In this document: in pieces, positions 25,452-34,240 of the stretch
How the letters are laid out: each line of letters opens with the position of its first letter
Position numbering within the stretch: the stretch's first letter is position 1
Assembly (NCBI GenBank): GCA_003554025.1
Contig: PWFC01000039.1
Span: 91,872 to 155,871 of the forward strand
Direction of reading: 5' to 3'
DNA from: Mollicutes bacterium
GTDB lineage: Bacteria > Bacillota_I > Bacilli_A > Izemoplasmatales > Izemoplasmataceae
Length of the DNA stretch: 64,000 nucleotides
Notes under the pieces: model-generated
What the model was told of the DNA's origin: nothing
What the model saw: only the letters and a program-made list of their open reading frames with translations
The model's database searches: none
Translations under genes and position numbers: made by a program

Positions 25452-25481
25452 TTGGGAATGAAGAGAAAAAGGTGGTAAGAT
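25452..25481 (+). promoter_or_regulatory. Promoter of the rRNA methyltransferase gene
   Basis: TTGGGA (25452-25457), 18 bases, TAAGAT (25476-25481) with an extended TGG, just before ATG 25494. Confidence 0.5.
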
Positions 25482-25493
25482 GGTGTTGAAAGG

Positions 25494-26642
25494 ATGATGA
25501 ACATGCGATGTGTCGCGACAACCGCTTTCGGTCTTGAAGCCGTTTTGAAGCGGGAACTTACGGGGTATGGCTTTTCAATCACAGATAGCGCGCACGGAAG
25601 GATATATTTCGAGGCAAACGTTCGCGGCATGGTTCGGGCGAATTTGCGCTTGCGCACCGCGGAAAGGGTGTATGTCGTCTTGGGCGCAAAACGCGTGGAG
25701 ACGTTCGACGAGCTTTTTGACTGGATCGAAAGCTTGCCGCTTGGAAAGTATTTGCACGAACAGGGTCAATACATCGTGAACGCGAAAAGCCACAAATCCA
25801 CACTCTTTAGTGTACGTGATATTCAGTCGATTGGCAAGAAGGCGTTGATACGGAGTTTGCAAAAATCCTACGGCACCGAGATTTTTCCCGAGACCAAAGA
25901 AAAATACGCTTTGCTCATAAACATTCAAAAAGACAACGCGGAACTTTGGCTCGATACGAGCGGAATCGCACTTCACAAACGCGGATACCGAAAACAAACC
26001 GGGAAAGCGCCTCTTAAGGAAACGTTGGCCGCGGCGCTTGTTCTTTTGAGCCATTACCATGAGACTCGAACGCTCTACGATCCATTTTGCGGGTCCGGGA
26101 CCATCCCCATAGAAGCGGCGATGGTGGCGAAAAACATCGCGCCCGGATTGCACCGCCGTTTTGCTTTTCAACGATTTTTTTGGGTGTCGAAAGAAGCCTA
26201 CACCATCGAACGCCGCGAAGCGCTCAAAGCCATAAAACACGAACCTATCAAACCCATCGTCGCCAGCGATTCGGACCCGGGAGCGATCGCTTCCGCCAAA
26301 GAAAACGCGGAAAAGGCCGGAGTCGACGAGGAGATTCACTTTGAAATCGCCGATTTTTCTCACCAAATTTTCTCCGAACCAGCCCCTGTTTTCATCACGA
26401 ATCCGCCTTATGGGGAACGAATGGGAAAAGAAGAAGTGTCCGCTTTGTACAAAAGCGTTGGTGAAATCCTAAAGAAAAAGCCGGAGGCTTCTTTTTACAT
26501 CTTGACGCCCGTAAGCGGCGTCGAACAATTGCTTGGGAAAAAAGCGGACCGCACCAGGGTGCTGTTCAACGGTCCAATCAAAACCAGGTTGTATCAATAC
26601 ATCGGGCCGCCGCCTAAAATAAACGAAAAATCCCGCACTTGA
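25494..26642 (+). CDS. THUMP-domain RlmL/YpsC-like methyltransferase
   Basis: A 382-residue N6/N2-adenine/guanine RNA methyltransferase. The N-terminal THUMP region covers residues 1-160; the catalytic Rossmann domain has LYDPFCGSGTIPIEAA (SAM loop), ASDSDPGAI and the catalytic ITNPPYGERMG. This is the YpsC/RlmL type that methylates 23S rRNA guanine 2445. Three ATG codons (25494, 25497, 25503) lie next to each other; AAAGG precedes them and the exact one cannot be decided. No terminator is seen before the MATE gene, whose own promoter lies in the 46-base gap. Confidence 0.88.
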   Translation: MMNMRCVATTAFGLEAVLKRELTGYGFSITDSAHGRIYFEANVRGMVRANLRLRTAERVYVVLGAKRVETFDELFDWIESLPLGKYLHEQGQYIVNAKSHKSTLFSVRDIQSIGKKALIRSLQKSYGTEIFPETKEKYALLINIQKDNAELWLDTSGIALHKRGYRKQTGKAPLKETLAAALVLLSHYHETRTLYDPFCGSGTIPIEAAMVAKNIAPGLHRRFAFQRFFWVSKEAYTIERREALKAIKHEPIKPIVASDSDPGAIASAKENAEKAGVDEEIHFEIADFSHQIFSEPAPVFITNPPYGERMGKEEVSALYKSVGEILKKKPEASFYILTPVSGVEQLLGKKADRTRVLFNGPIKTRLYQYIGPPPKINEKSRT

Positions 26643-26662
26643 TGTGACAAAACGTCATAATG

Positions 26663-26671
26663 TGCTATAAT
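26663..26671 (+). promoter_or_regulatory. Extended -10 promoter of the MATE gene
   Basis: TGCTATAAT (26663-26671), 17 bases before ATG. An inverted repeat TGAC-AAAAC-GTCA lies just upstream. Confidence 0.6.
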
Positions 26672-26688
26672 ACTGTAGGGTGAACAAA

Positions 26689-28146
26689 ATGACAAAAGAC
26701 GAACGCAGACGCTACCTTATACTCAAAGACAAAAACATCTACAAAGGGCTGGTAATTTTGGCCCTTCCTTTAATGCTGAACAATTTGCTGAAATCGTTGC
26801 ACGACATCGTCGATATGTTTTTTGTCAGTCGCATACCCGGCGTGAGCGCCGAAGCGGTATCCTCGATTCAATTGGTGTTTCCGGTGGTTTTTACCTTCTT
26901 GTCCTTAGGCATCGGCCTTTCGGTGGCCGGAGTCGCCCTCGTTTCACAGTTTGTGGGCGGCAACGATTACCCGCAAGCGCGCCATTACGCAACCCTGCTT
27001 TTTGTCATCGCGCTCTCCTTTGGCGTTGTTTTGAACGTCGCCGGTTATTTTGCGGCGCCCTATATCGTCGGCGCGATGGGGGCCGAAGGGTTCGTCTTTG
27101 AAAACGCGACCGCTTACTTGCGGATTCGCGCGTTCGAATTGCCGATATTTTTTACGTTTTTCGCGTTTATGGCCACGAGGCAAGCAAGCGGCGACACTTG
27201 GAGCCCGATGCTTGTAAGCGGCGGCGCGATTTTGCTCAATACGGTACTTTCTCCTCTTTTCATCAGCGTCTTCGGCCTTGGCGTGCCGGGGGCGGCTTAC
27301 GCAACGCTTACCAGCTATCTTGTGATTATGCCGATCGGTGTTTTCCGCCTCTTTTACGCAAAAACCGGCGTGACCATCGACCTTCGGTTTTTAATCAAAA
27401 AACGGATGGAAGACTTGTCGGTCGCCTTAGAAGAAAAACGAAAAGCCGTTTTCAAAATATTGAAAACCGCCGCGCCGGCTTCTGTTGGGCAAGCCATCAC
27501 CGCGATTGGTTTTGGGGTGATGAACGGCGTCATTTACGCTTATGGCGTCGAGACGGTCGCGGCCTTTGGCATCGGCAACCGCCTGCTTTCGATGATTTTG
27601 CATCCCGTGATGGCGATGGGGGCGATTTTGAGCGCTTACATCGGACAAAACATCGGCGCGCAAAACCCCGCAAGAGCGAAAGAAACGTTTTTGAAAACCA
27701 TGAAACTGTCGGTCGGCATCATGGCGGTCGGTTCGCTCGGTTTGATTATGGTGCGCGAACCGCTGGCCAAAATTTTCCTAGGCGACAACCCCGAGGCGTT
27801 GCGCCTCACTGTCGATTACATGTACTACATACTTTTGGGGTTGCCGTTGATGGCGGTTTTCCAAACCTTCATCGGGACTTTCAACGGCACGGCGAACACC
27901 CATTTCACTTTTGTCATGGCGGTCACGCGGCTGTGGGGATTTCGGATTCCGCTCGTCCTTCTCGCCGGATACCTTTTCCCCGAACGAGGCAGCCGCATCA
28001 TCTGGGAAGTGATGCTTTTGAGCAACTTGTTGATCGCGTTGGTCGGGTTCTTGCTGTATACGCGCGTGGACTTCAAGCCGAAAGTCGACGTCAGGGAAAA
28101 AGCCGAAATCCATCCCGCCACCAAACCGCATTTGAAAACTTCCTGA
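26689..28146 (+). CDS. MATE family multidrug efflux transporter
   Basis: A 485-residue transporter with twelve predicted membrane helices in two six-helix halves (LALPLMLNNLLKS at the first, AAPASVGQAITAIGFG at the start of the second). The opening SLHDIVDMFFVSRIPG, the QFVGGND loop and YIGQNIGAQNPARAKE are typical of the MATE family, which exports cationic drugs against Na+ or H+. ATG 26689 is preferred over GTG 26680, since AGGGTG just upstream is its likely binding site. The stop codon lies inside a strong terminator stem. Confidence 0.92.
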   Translation: MTKDERRRYLILKDKNIYKGLVILALPLMLNNLLKSLHDIVDMFFVSRIPGVSAEAVSSIQLVFPVVFTFLSLGIGLSVAGVALVSQFVGGNDYPQARHYATLLFVIALSFGVVLNVAGYFAAPYIVGAMGAEGFVFENATAYLRIRAFELPIFFTFFAFMATRQASGDTWSPMLVSGGAILLNTVLSPLFISVFGLGVPGAAYATLTSYLVIMPIGVFRLFYAKTGVTIDLRFLIKKRMEDLSVALEEKRKAVFKILKTAAPASVGQAITAIGFGVMNGVIYAYGVETVAAFGIGNRLLSMILHPVMAMGAILSAYIGQNIGAQNPARAKETFLKTMKLSVGIMAVGSLGLIMVREPLAKIFLGDNPEALRLTVDYMYYILLGLPLMAVFQTFIGTFNGTANTHFTFVMAVTRLWGFRIPLVLLAGYLFPERGSRIIWEVMLLSNLLIALVGFLLYTRVDFKPKVDVREKAEIHPATKPHLKTS

Positions 28147-28168
28147 CATTCAGGGAGTTTTTTTTTAT
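28136..28168 (+). terminator. Terminator overlapping the MATE stop codon
   Basis: AAACTTCCTGA pairs with TCAGGGAGTTT (one G-U), CAT loop, followed by a T-run. Confidence 0.9.
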
Positions 28169-28214
28169 GAGTAAAACTTAACATCGAGGCGTATGATATA
28201 TGCGAGGTGATGAA

Positions 28215-30023
28215 ATGAGAAAAATGATTGGATTGTTATCGGTATGCTTTTTGGTTTTGGCGACGGCGATGGTCTTGTCGGCCCTTGATACAAAAGCCGA
28301 TGGGAAAAACCTGTTGAACCCTGCCTATTTTCAGGGCGATGCGGGAGAAAACGTCTTCTATACGAATCCCCGCCATCCTGTAACGTCCGGTGTGTACACG
28401 CTTAGTGTCCCCGCCGGTCTTGGTTCGGTGCTTTTGGTTGAAAGCGGAGGCGAAATTTTGGTAAACGAATCGGATTCGGCGTCTTTGATGTGTGACAGTG
28501 AAGACAGTGACGTTATGGTCTGCCGTCTTGAACTGACGGAAAGCGATTTTTACATGGAAATGCGTGGTGGCGCCGCGTATCAGCATTTCGGCCATTTCGG
28601 TTTGGACGGTTTTCAACTTGAAAAAGGAGAAGAGGCGACTCCTTATGAGCCGTATCAACCCAAAGACGATGTCGCTCCGGTCTTTTCGGGAAGCGGCTTC
28701 ATCGTTTTGAGTTATACGGAAACGCAGACCCTTGAAGAACTCGTCGATGCGCACGTGGGGGCTTACGATGAAATCGACGGCGATTTGAGCGATGAGATCG
28801 TCATCGCCGAAGACGGTTACTCCGAACACTCAACGACCACCGGCGAATACGAAGCCACGTTAGAAGTGAGCGATTCTTCGGGCAACACCGCGTATTTTAC
28901 GCTTGTTGTTATAGTAAAAGACGAAATCCCGCCGGTAATTACGGGGCCGGATACATTGCATGTGGATGTGGATAAGCCTCCTTTGCTTGAGGACTTGATC
29001 GACGAACATTTCCTTTTTTACGACGATTACGACGGCGCGTTGGATGGGTATGTTGTTTATGAAGACTCCTATTCGGACGCCTTGGGGGTTTTGGGTGAAA
29101 AGTCTGTGACCATTGGCGTCGTCGACGCAAGCGGAAACGAAACGTTCAAAACGTTTAGCGTTATAGTTGAAGACGTGACGCCGCCATCGATTGTCGGCCC
29201 GAGCGCGGTTGAAATCCTTCTTTCCGAACCGATGAGTTTTGAAGAGGTTTTGCTGTTATATGCGTTGGCCGACAATCATACGCCGGAAGAAGACATCGCT
29301 TTGTACATTCACGAGGAGAATCTAAGCGAGAACTTGGATACGCCGGGAGAATATTATTTGACGCTTCAAGCGGTCGATGCTTCCGGAAATGAAACCTTAA
29401 AGATTGTCCATGTGGACATCTTAGACGACGTCGCTCCTGAATTAAACGGCCCCGTGAATCACCGAATCTCTTACACCGTCGAATTCGACTGGGTTCAGCT
29501 GCGCAATCAACTGTTTGTTTATGACAATGTGGACGATTTGACGGTAGACGATGTGGCGATGCGAGAACACAACGTTGTTGAGGGCGAAATCGGAAGCTAC
29601 ACGGTCGTTTTCGAAGTTTCGGACGCCGCAGGGAACCTAGCGTTTCACAGCGTCGTTGTCGACGTCATCGACGACGTCCCACCGGTCTTTGTCGTCGACG
29701 ATCGTATCATCGTGACTGAAGGTTCATCGCTTTCAGAAGGCGAGCTGCTTTCCATCGCCTCTCAAAGCGCGACCGCGAAAACGTTTGAAGCGGTATCCTT
29801 TGAGATACTTCATGACGATTACAGCGCTTTTAAAGATACACCGGGGCTTTACAGTTACGAAATCGAAATGACAAACGAGTCCGGTGAAAAGCTTGTGCAT
29901 GCGTTCGACGTTGTCGTTGAAGAACCGCAAGCTGAAAGAGGCGTGGCGGCGGTTCTATGGATCGCTTTGTGCGGACTAGGGTTGATTGGTGCAAGTTATG
30001 TGGTTTTAAAGCGTCGCGAATAA
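28215..30023 (+). CDS. Surface-anchored protein with repeated Ig-like (DUF5011-type) domains
   Basis: A 602-residue exported protein. An N-terminal signal peptide (about residues 1-30, MIGLLSVCFLVLATAMVLSA) is followed by a unique region to residue 150. About five tandem Ig-like units of 80-85 residues follow, recognised by repeated (D/E)(D/E)xxPPxI or APV starts, EVSDSSGNTAYF or VVDASGNETFK ends and GEY/GEK beta turns. A C-terminal membrane helix with a positively charged tail (VLKRRE) anchors it. The protein is very acidic. Such repeats act as stalks or adhesive domains. ATG 28215 follows GAGGTGA; an upstream ATG (28200) is in frame but lacks a site. A terminator follows. Confidence 0.82.
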   Translation: MRKMIGLLSVCFLVLATAMVLSALDTKADGKNLLNPAYFQGDAGENVFYTNPRHPVTSGVYTLSVPAGLGSVLLVESGGEILVNESDSASLMCDSEDSDVMVCRLELTESDFYMEMRGGAAYQHFGHFGLDGFQLEKGEEATPYEPYQPKDDVAPVFSGSGFIVLSYTETQTLEELVDAHVGAYDEIDGDLSDEIVIAEDGYSEHSTTTGEYEATLEVSDSSGNTAYFTLVVIVKDEIPPVITGPDTLHVDVDKPPLLEDLIDEHFLFYDDYDGALDGYVVYEDSYSDALGVLGEKSVTIGVVDASGNETFKTFSVIVEDVTPPSIVGPSAVEILLSEPMSFEEVLLLYALADNHTPEEDIALYIHEENLSENLDTPGEYYLTLQAVDASGNETLKIVHVDILDDVAPELNGPVNHRISYTVEFDWVQLRNQLFVYDNVDDLTVDDVAMREHNVVEGEIGSYTVVFEVSDAAGNLAFHSVVVDVIDDVPPVFVVDDRIIVTEGSSLSEGELLSIASQSATAKTFEAVSFEILHDDYSAFKDTPGLYSYEIEMTNESGEKLVHAFDVVVEEPQAERGVAAVLWIALCGLGLIGASYVVLKRRE

Positions 30024-30034
30024 AGCCAAAACAC

Positions 30035-30064
30035 AAGGTTGCAAAAAAATTGCAACCTTTTTTC
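30035..30064 (+). terminator. Intrinsic terminator
   Basis: AAGGTTGCAA (30035-30044) pairs with TTGCAACCTT (30050-30059), then T-run. Confidence 0.92.
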
Positions 30065-30072
30065 TTGGCCTA

Positions 30073-30118
30073 TTGACAAAAAGACATGAACGTTTATAAT
30101 GGTTAGGTAAAGCCTAAC
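30073..30118 (+). promoter_or_regulatory. Promoter with MarR-type operator
   Basis: Consensus TTGACA (30073-30078), 16 bases, TATAAT (30095-30100). Directly downstream lies the inverted repeat GTTAGG-TAAAG-CCTAAC (30102-30118), covering the expected transcription start; it is a likely autoregulatory site for the MarR protein encoded 28 bases later. Confidence 0.8.
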
Positions 30119-30145
30119 TAAATATTGCTTTCGGGAGTGGACGTC

Positions 30146-30565
30146 ATGGATAAGGAACGTTTCCGCGAGTCCTTCAACGCATTTTTGAAAATGTATTTCA
30201 ACAGTTGCCGCGAAGTCTATGAAGAATTGGATTTAAAAAACGTGAGCGATCGCCAATTCCGTTATTTGCGCGAAATCGAAAAACGCAGTTCGGTCACAAT
30301 GAGCGAACTGGCTGAGATTTTCGGGCTGTCAAAGCCGACGGTCACCGAAACTGTCCGCACGTTTGAAGAGACAGGTCTCATTGTAAAAAAGAGGTGCAAA
30401 GAAGACGCGCGAGTCTACAACATCACCTTGACAGACCGCGGAAAACTGCTTGCGAAAACGAACGTCTACGAAAGCAACAAGGCGATGGAGAAAATTTTCT
30501 CCCGCTTAAACGCAGAAGAATTGCAGACCCTCGTGCGTCTGTTTGACAAAATAGGGCAGGTGTAA
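30146..30565 (+). CDS. MarR family transcriptional regulator
   Basis: A 139-residue MarR regulator. The winged helix-turn-helix covers residues 40-105 with SSVTMSELAEIFGLSKPTV (recognition helix) and the wing KKRCKEDARVYNITLTDRG. The helices at both ends make the dimer. It lies 3 bases before the first ABC exporter gene and behind a promoter with an inverted repeat, so it probably represses its own operon until a drug-like ligand binds. ATG 30146 follows GGGAG. Confidence 0.9.
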   Translation: MDKERFRESFNAFLKMYFNSCREVYEELDLKNVSDRQFRYLREIEKRSSVTMSELAEIFGLSKPTVTETVRTFEETGLIVKKRCKEDARVYNITLTDRGKLLAKTNVYESNKAMEKIFSRLNAEELQTLVRLFDKIGQV

Positions 30566-30568
30566 GAC

Positions 30569-32359
30569 ATGCTTTTTTCAAAATCCATCAACAAATATTA
30601 CGTAAAATTCATCCATCTGTTCCTCCTTGGCGTAATCGCCCTGATCGTCGTCGATTTGGCGCAGCTTGAAGTGCCGATGATCATCGGGCGTCTCGTCGAC
30701 GATTTGGAAGCCTTTCGCACCGGCGAAATCACTCGTGAGGAAGCCGTTGAGGCCGTACGGAACATATTGCTTTTGCTAGTGGGCATCAGCGTGATGATCG
30801 TCATCGGCCGTTTTTCATGGAGAATCGGCATCATGGGCGGTTCAAGAAGGATGGCGTACGAACTTCGCGACGACATGTTCTCGCACGCTTTATTGCTTTC
30901 GAACCGTTTTTACAGCGAACGCAAAGTCGGCGGGTTGATGGCGCTTTTCATCAACGACATCGAAGCCATCCGCCGTGCGGTCGGTCCCGGAATGCTGATG
31001 ATGATCGACGCCATTGTTTTGGGCACGTTGGTCTTTACCCGTATGTTCTTGTTAGACGCGAGGATGACGCTAGTGCTTGTGTTGCCGCTCGTTTTGATCG
31101 CTAGCGCGGGCATTTTCATCGGCACCCGAATGCGCCAGCGTTTCCGTCAAGCGCAAAAGGCGTTTGAAGACTTGAGCGACGTTACCCAGGAATCCCTTTC
31201 GGGCATCTCGGTGATCAAAGCGTTTGTCAAAGAAGAACTCGAAATTCTCCACTTCCTAAAAGCCAACAAAAACGCCAAAGACAAAAACATCCGCTTTGTG
31301 CGCATGCAAATGCTTCTGCAAGTCATTGTCCGCGGCATCGTTTCGTTGACGTTCGTGCTGATGATCATCTACGGCGCGCAGCTTGTAGAGATGACAAGCG
31401 GTACGGATGATCCCTTCACCGTTGGCGACCTAGTGGCGTTCCTTTCTTATTTCGGTATGCTCATCTGGCCGATGATGGCCATTTCGATGATCATCAATGT
31501 CCGCAGCCGCGGGCGCGCTTCCTTGCAGCGCATTGAAGAGTTTTTGGACGAACCCGTTGAAATCAAGGACGAAAACGTCATCGATGTCAAAGAGATTCGT
31601 GGCGACATCGAGTTCAACCATTTATATTTCAAATATCCCGATGAAAAAGGCGAGGACTACGTCTTAAAAGACATCAGTTTCAAAATCAACGCCGGCGAGA
31701 TGGTGGGCATTTTAGGGCGCACCGGCAGCGGAAAAACGAGCATCGTCGATTTGCTTTTAAGGCTTTACAACCTTGAAGAAAACCAGTTGTTGATCGACGG
31801 TTACGACATCATGCGCTTGCCGATCAAAAAGGTGCGTGAGGACATCGGATACGTTCCGCAAGACGGGTTCTTATTTTCCGATACCATCAAAAACAACATC
31901 GCCCTCGGTGTGGATTATGAAGGGCGCCAAATGGATAAAATCCAAGAAGTCGCCAAATTGAGCGACGTCCACGACAACATCGTGCAGTTCAAGCACGGCT
32001 ATGAGACGGTCATCGGCGAACGGGGCGTCACCCTAAGCGGCGGGCAAAAACAAAGGGTTTCGATTGCTCGCGCTCTAGCGAAAAATCCGCCGATTCTCAT
32101 CATGGACGATTCGGTAAGCGCCGTCGATACCTCTACAGAAGAGAAAATCCTGCGCAATTTGCGCAAAATACGCAAAGGCAAAACGACCATCATGATCGCC
32201 CACCGCATATCGACGGTCAAAAACGCGGACAAAATCATCGTCATCGACGATGGCGAAGTGTTGGATGTGGGCACCCACGAAGAACTTTACGAACGCTGTG
32301 CCTTCTACCGCGACCTAGTCGAACGCCAACAACTCGAAGACGAAGTGGAGGTGCAGTAA
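30569..32359 (+). CDS. ABC exporter half-transporter 1A (degenerate catalytic site)
   Basis: A 596-residue type IV ABC exporter: six membrane helices (about 1-310) and a nucleotide-binding domain from about 340. Walker A is GRTGSGKT (near 382), signature LSGGQKQR, Walker B LIMDDSVSAVD (near 511), H-loop MIAHRIST. The residue after the Walker B aspartate is D instead of the catalytic E. With the downstream partner, which keeps E but has an atypical signature, this is the BmrC-like half of a heterodimeric multidrug exporter. It is co-transcribed with the MarR gene; the partner's ATG directly follows its stop. Confidence 0.93.
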   Translation: MLFSKSINKYYVKFIHLFLLGVIALIVVDLAQLEVPMIIGRLVDDLEAFRTGEITREEAVEAVRNILLLLVGISVMIVIGRFSWRIGIMGGSRRMAYELRDDMFSHALLLSNRFYSERKVGGLMALFINDIEAIRRAVGPGMLMMIDAIVLGTLVFTRMFLLDARMTLVLVLPLVLIASAGIFIGTRMRQRFRQAQKAFEDLSDVTQESLSGISVIKAFVKEELEILHFLKANKNAKDKNIRFVRMQMLLQVIVRGIVSLTFVLMIIYGAQLVEMTSGTDDPFTVGDLVAFLSYFGMLIWPMMAISMIINVRSRGRASLQRIEEFLDEPVEIKDENVIDVKEIRGDIEFNHLYFKYPDEKGEDYVLKDISFKINAGEMVGILGRTGSGKTSIVDLLLRLYNLEENQLLIDGYDIMRLPIKKVREDIGYVPQDGFLFSDTIKNNIALGVDYEGRQMDKIQEVAKLSDVHDNIVQFKHGYETVIGERGVTLSGGQKQRVSIARALAKNPPILIMDDSVSAVDTSTEEKILRNLRKIRKGKTTIMIAHRISTVKNADKIIVIDDGEVLDVGTHEELYERCAFYRDLVERQQLEDEVEVQ

Positions 32360-34132
32360 ATGTACGATATCGATACGGACCAAAGACTGTACAACTATTC
32401 CGACAAAGCGATTCTGAAAAGACTCATGTCGTATGCGAAGCCTTATGTTCCCGCTTTCGTCCTCACGTTTTTCCTCATGGTGCTTTCGGTTATGTTCGCG
32501 CTGCTTGAACCTTTTATCATCGGGTTGAGCATCGATACTCTGACCGAGATTCCCATCGACACTACGTTCCTTTTCCGCATCTTGGCGTTGTTTGTCGCCT
32601 CGATCATCCTAAGCGCGCTCTTTGAATATTTGCAGACCATCATTTTGCAAAAGACCGGGCAAACCATCATTTACAACATGCGCGAAGAGGTGTTCACCCA
32701 TGTCGAGCGCCAAGACATCGAATATTTCAACACCATCCCAACCGGGAAGCTCGTCACCCGCATCGCCAACGACACGAACACGCTCAACGAAATGTATACG
32801 AGCGTTGTCGTCAACGTCTTCCGCAATCTTTTGATGATCATCGGCATCATGACGGCGATGCTGCTTTTAAATGTGCGCCTAGCGCTTTTGGTGTTGACGG
32901 TCATTCCTTTCATTATTATCTTTTCGTTCATTTTCCGCCGTTTCTCCCGCAAGGCGTATCGCACCGTACGGGCCAACATGTCCCGTGTCAACGGTTATCT
33001 CGCGGAACACCTTTCCGGGATGAAAGTGGTGCAAATCTTCAACAAGGAAAAAGACAAGCACCGCGAATTCGACGATAAGAACACCGAACTCAAAAACAGC
33101 GAACTGCGCGAACTCTTGGTGTTTGCCATTTATCGTCCCACGGTGTATATGCTTTTTATGATCGCCACCATCATCATTTTCTTCTTCGGCGGCATGCAAG
33201 TCATCGCAGGAACCCTCACCGTTGGTACCTTGGTCGCGTTTTACAATTACTTGCGTCGCTTTTTCGAGCCGATTCAGCAACTGGCCGAACAATTCAACAT
33301 CGTCCAGGCCGCGTTCGCTTCAAGCGAACGCATCTTCGCCATCTTGGACAACCACCCCGAAGTGGTGGACCGTCCCGATGCGATCGAACTTGAGGAAGTC
33401 CGAGGCGAGATCGAATTCAAAAACGTTTGGTTCGCCTATAAAAAAGACGAGTGGGTCTTAAAAGACGTCAGCTTCAAAGTAAACGCCAAGGAGGCCGTGG
33501 CGTTCGTCGGCGCGACGGGCGCGGGAAAAACGACCATTCTTGCCTTGCTGTGCCGCAATTACGACATTCAACATGGGCAAATACTCCTAGACGGCATCGA
33601 CATCCGCAACATCAAAATTGCCAACTTGCGTTCCTTTATCGGACAAATGCTTCAAGACGTCTTCATGTTCAGCGGAACCATCATGTCGAACATCACATTG
33701 CGTGACGATTCGATCAGCGAAGAAGAAGTCGAACAAGCGTGCAAGTACGTCAACGCTCACCGTTTCATTGAAAAACTGCCCAACAAATACTATGAACAAG
33801 TGCGCGAACGCGGCAACAACTATTCCGCCGGCCAGCGCCAGCTCATAAGCTTTGCCCGTACGCTCGTGCATAAGCCGCGCATCATGATTCTCGATGAGGC
33901 GACGGCAAACATCGACACCGAAACCGAAGAACTGATTCAAGAATCTCTTAAGAAAATGATGAACATCGGCACCATGCTGATTGTCGCCCACCGGCTTTCC
34001 ACGATTCAGCATGTCGACAACATCATCGTCTTGCAGCACGGAGAAATCATCGAACAGGGCAACCACCAAGAACTTCTCAAGCAAAAAGGCCATTATTACT
34101 ACTTGTACAAATTGCAATATCAAGAACAATAA
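32360..34132 (+). CDS. ABC exporter half-transporter 1B (catalytic half)
   Basis: A 590-residue partner of the preceding gene. Membrane domain to about 315, then Walker A GATGAGKT (near 383), an atypical signature YSAGQRQL in place of LSGGQ, Walker B MILDEATANID (near 511) with the catalytic glutamate, and VAHRLSTI. In heterodimeric exporters one ATP site is made from the degenerate Walker B of one half and the altered signature of the other, and only the second site hydrolyses; the residues here match that scheme exactly. Its ATG touches the previous stop (TAAATG), so production is coupled one to one. Confidence 0.93.
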   Translation: MYDIDTDQRLYNYSDKAILKRLMSYAKPYVPAFVLTFFLMVLSVMFALLEPFIIGLSIDTLTEIPIDTTFLFRILALFVASIILSALFEYLQTIILQKTGQTIIYNMREEVFTHVERQDIEYFNTIPTGKLVTRIANDTNTLNEMYTSVVVNVFRNLLMIIGIMTAMLLLNVRLALLVLTVIPFIIIFSFIFRRFSRKAYRTVRANMSRVNGYLAEHLSGMKVVQIFNKEKDKHREFDDKNTELKNSELRELLVFAIYRPTVYMLFMIATIIIFFFGGMQVIAGTLTVGTLVAFYNYLRRFFEPIQQLAEQFNIVQAAFASSERIFAILDNHPEVVDRPDAIELEEVRGEIEFKNVWFAYKKDEWVLKDVSFKVNAKEAVAFVGATGAGKTTILALLCRNYDIQHGQILLDGIDIRNIKIANLRSFIGQMLQDVFMFSGTIMSNITLRDDSISEEEVEQACKYVNAHRFIEKLPNKYYEQVRERGNNYSAGQRQLISFARTLVHKPRIMILDEATANIDTETEELIQESLKKMMNIGTMLIVAHRLSTIQHVDNIIVLQHGEIIEQGNHQELLKQKGHYYYLYKLQYQEQ

Positions 34133-34172
34133 CCCCTCCTCGGCGCTTTTTGGCGCCGAAAAGGGGGTTTTT
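34131..34172 (+). terminator. Terminator after the first ABC exporter
   Basis: CGGCGC (34141-34146) pairs with GCGCCG (34153-34158); AACCCC further out pairs with GGGGTT; T-run follows. Confidence 0.88.
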
Positions 34173-34186
34173 CGTGCTCTTCGACA

Positions 34187-34215
34187 TTGCTACAATCACA
34201 ATCGTGGTGTATAAT
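34187..34215 (+). promoter_or_regulatory. Promoter of the glycosyltransferase operon
   Basis: TTGCTA (34187-34192), 17 bases, TATAAT (34210-34215), 25 bases before ATG 34241. Confidence 0.75.
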
Positions 34216-34240
34216 ACGCTTAGTGACAGGAGGGGTGCAT

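Noticed and set aside
26645..26657. TGAC-AAAAC-GTCA repeat before the MATE gene as an operator
   Set aside because: Arms are only four bases and no regulator gene is adjacent; such repeats occur by chance.
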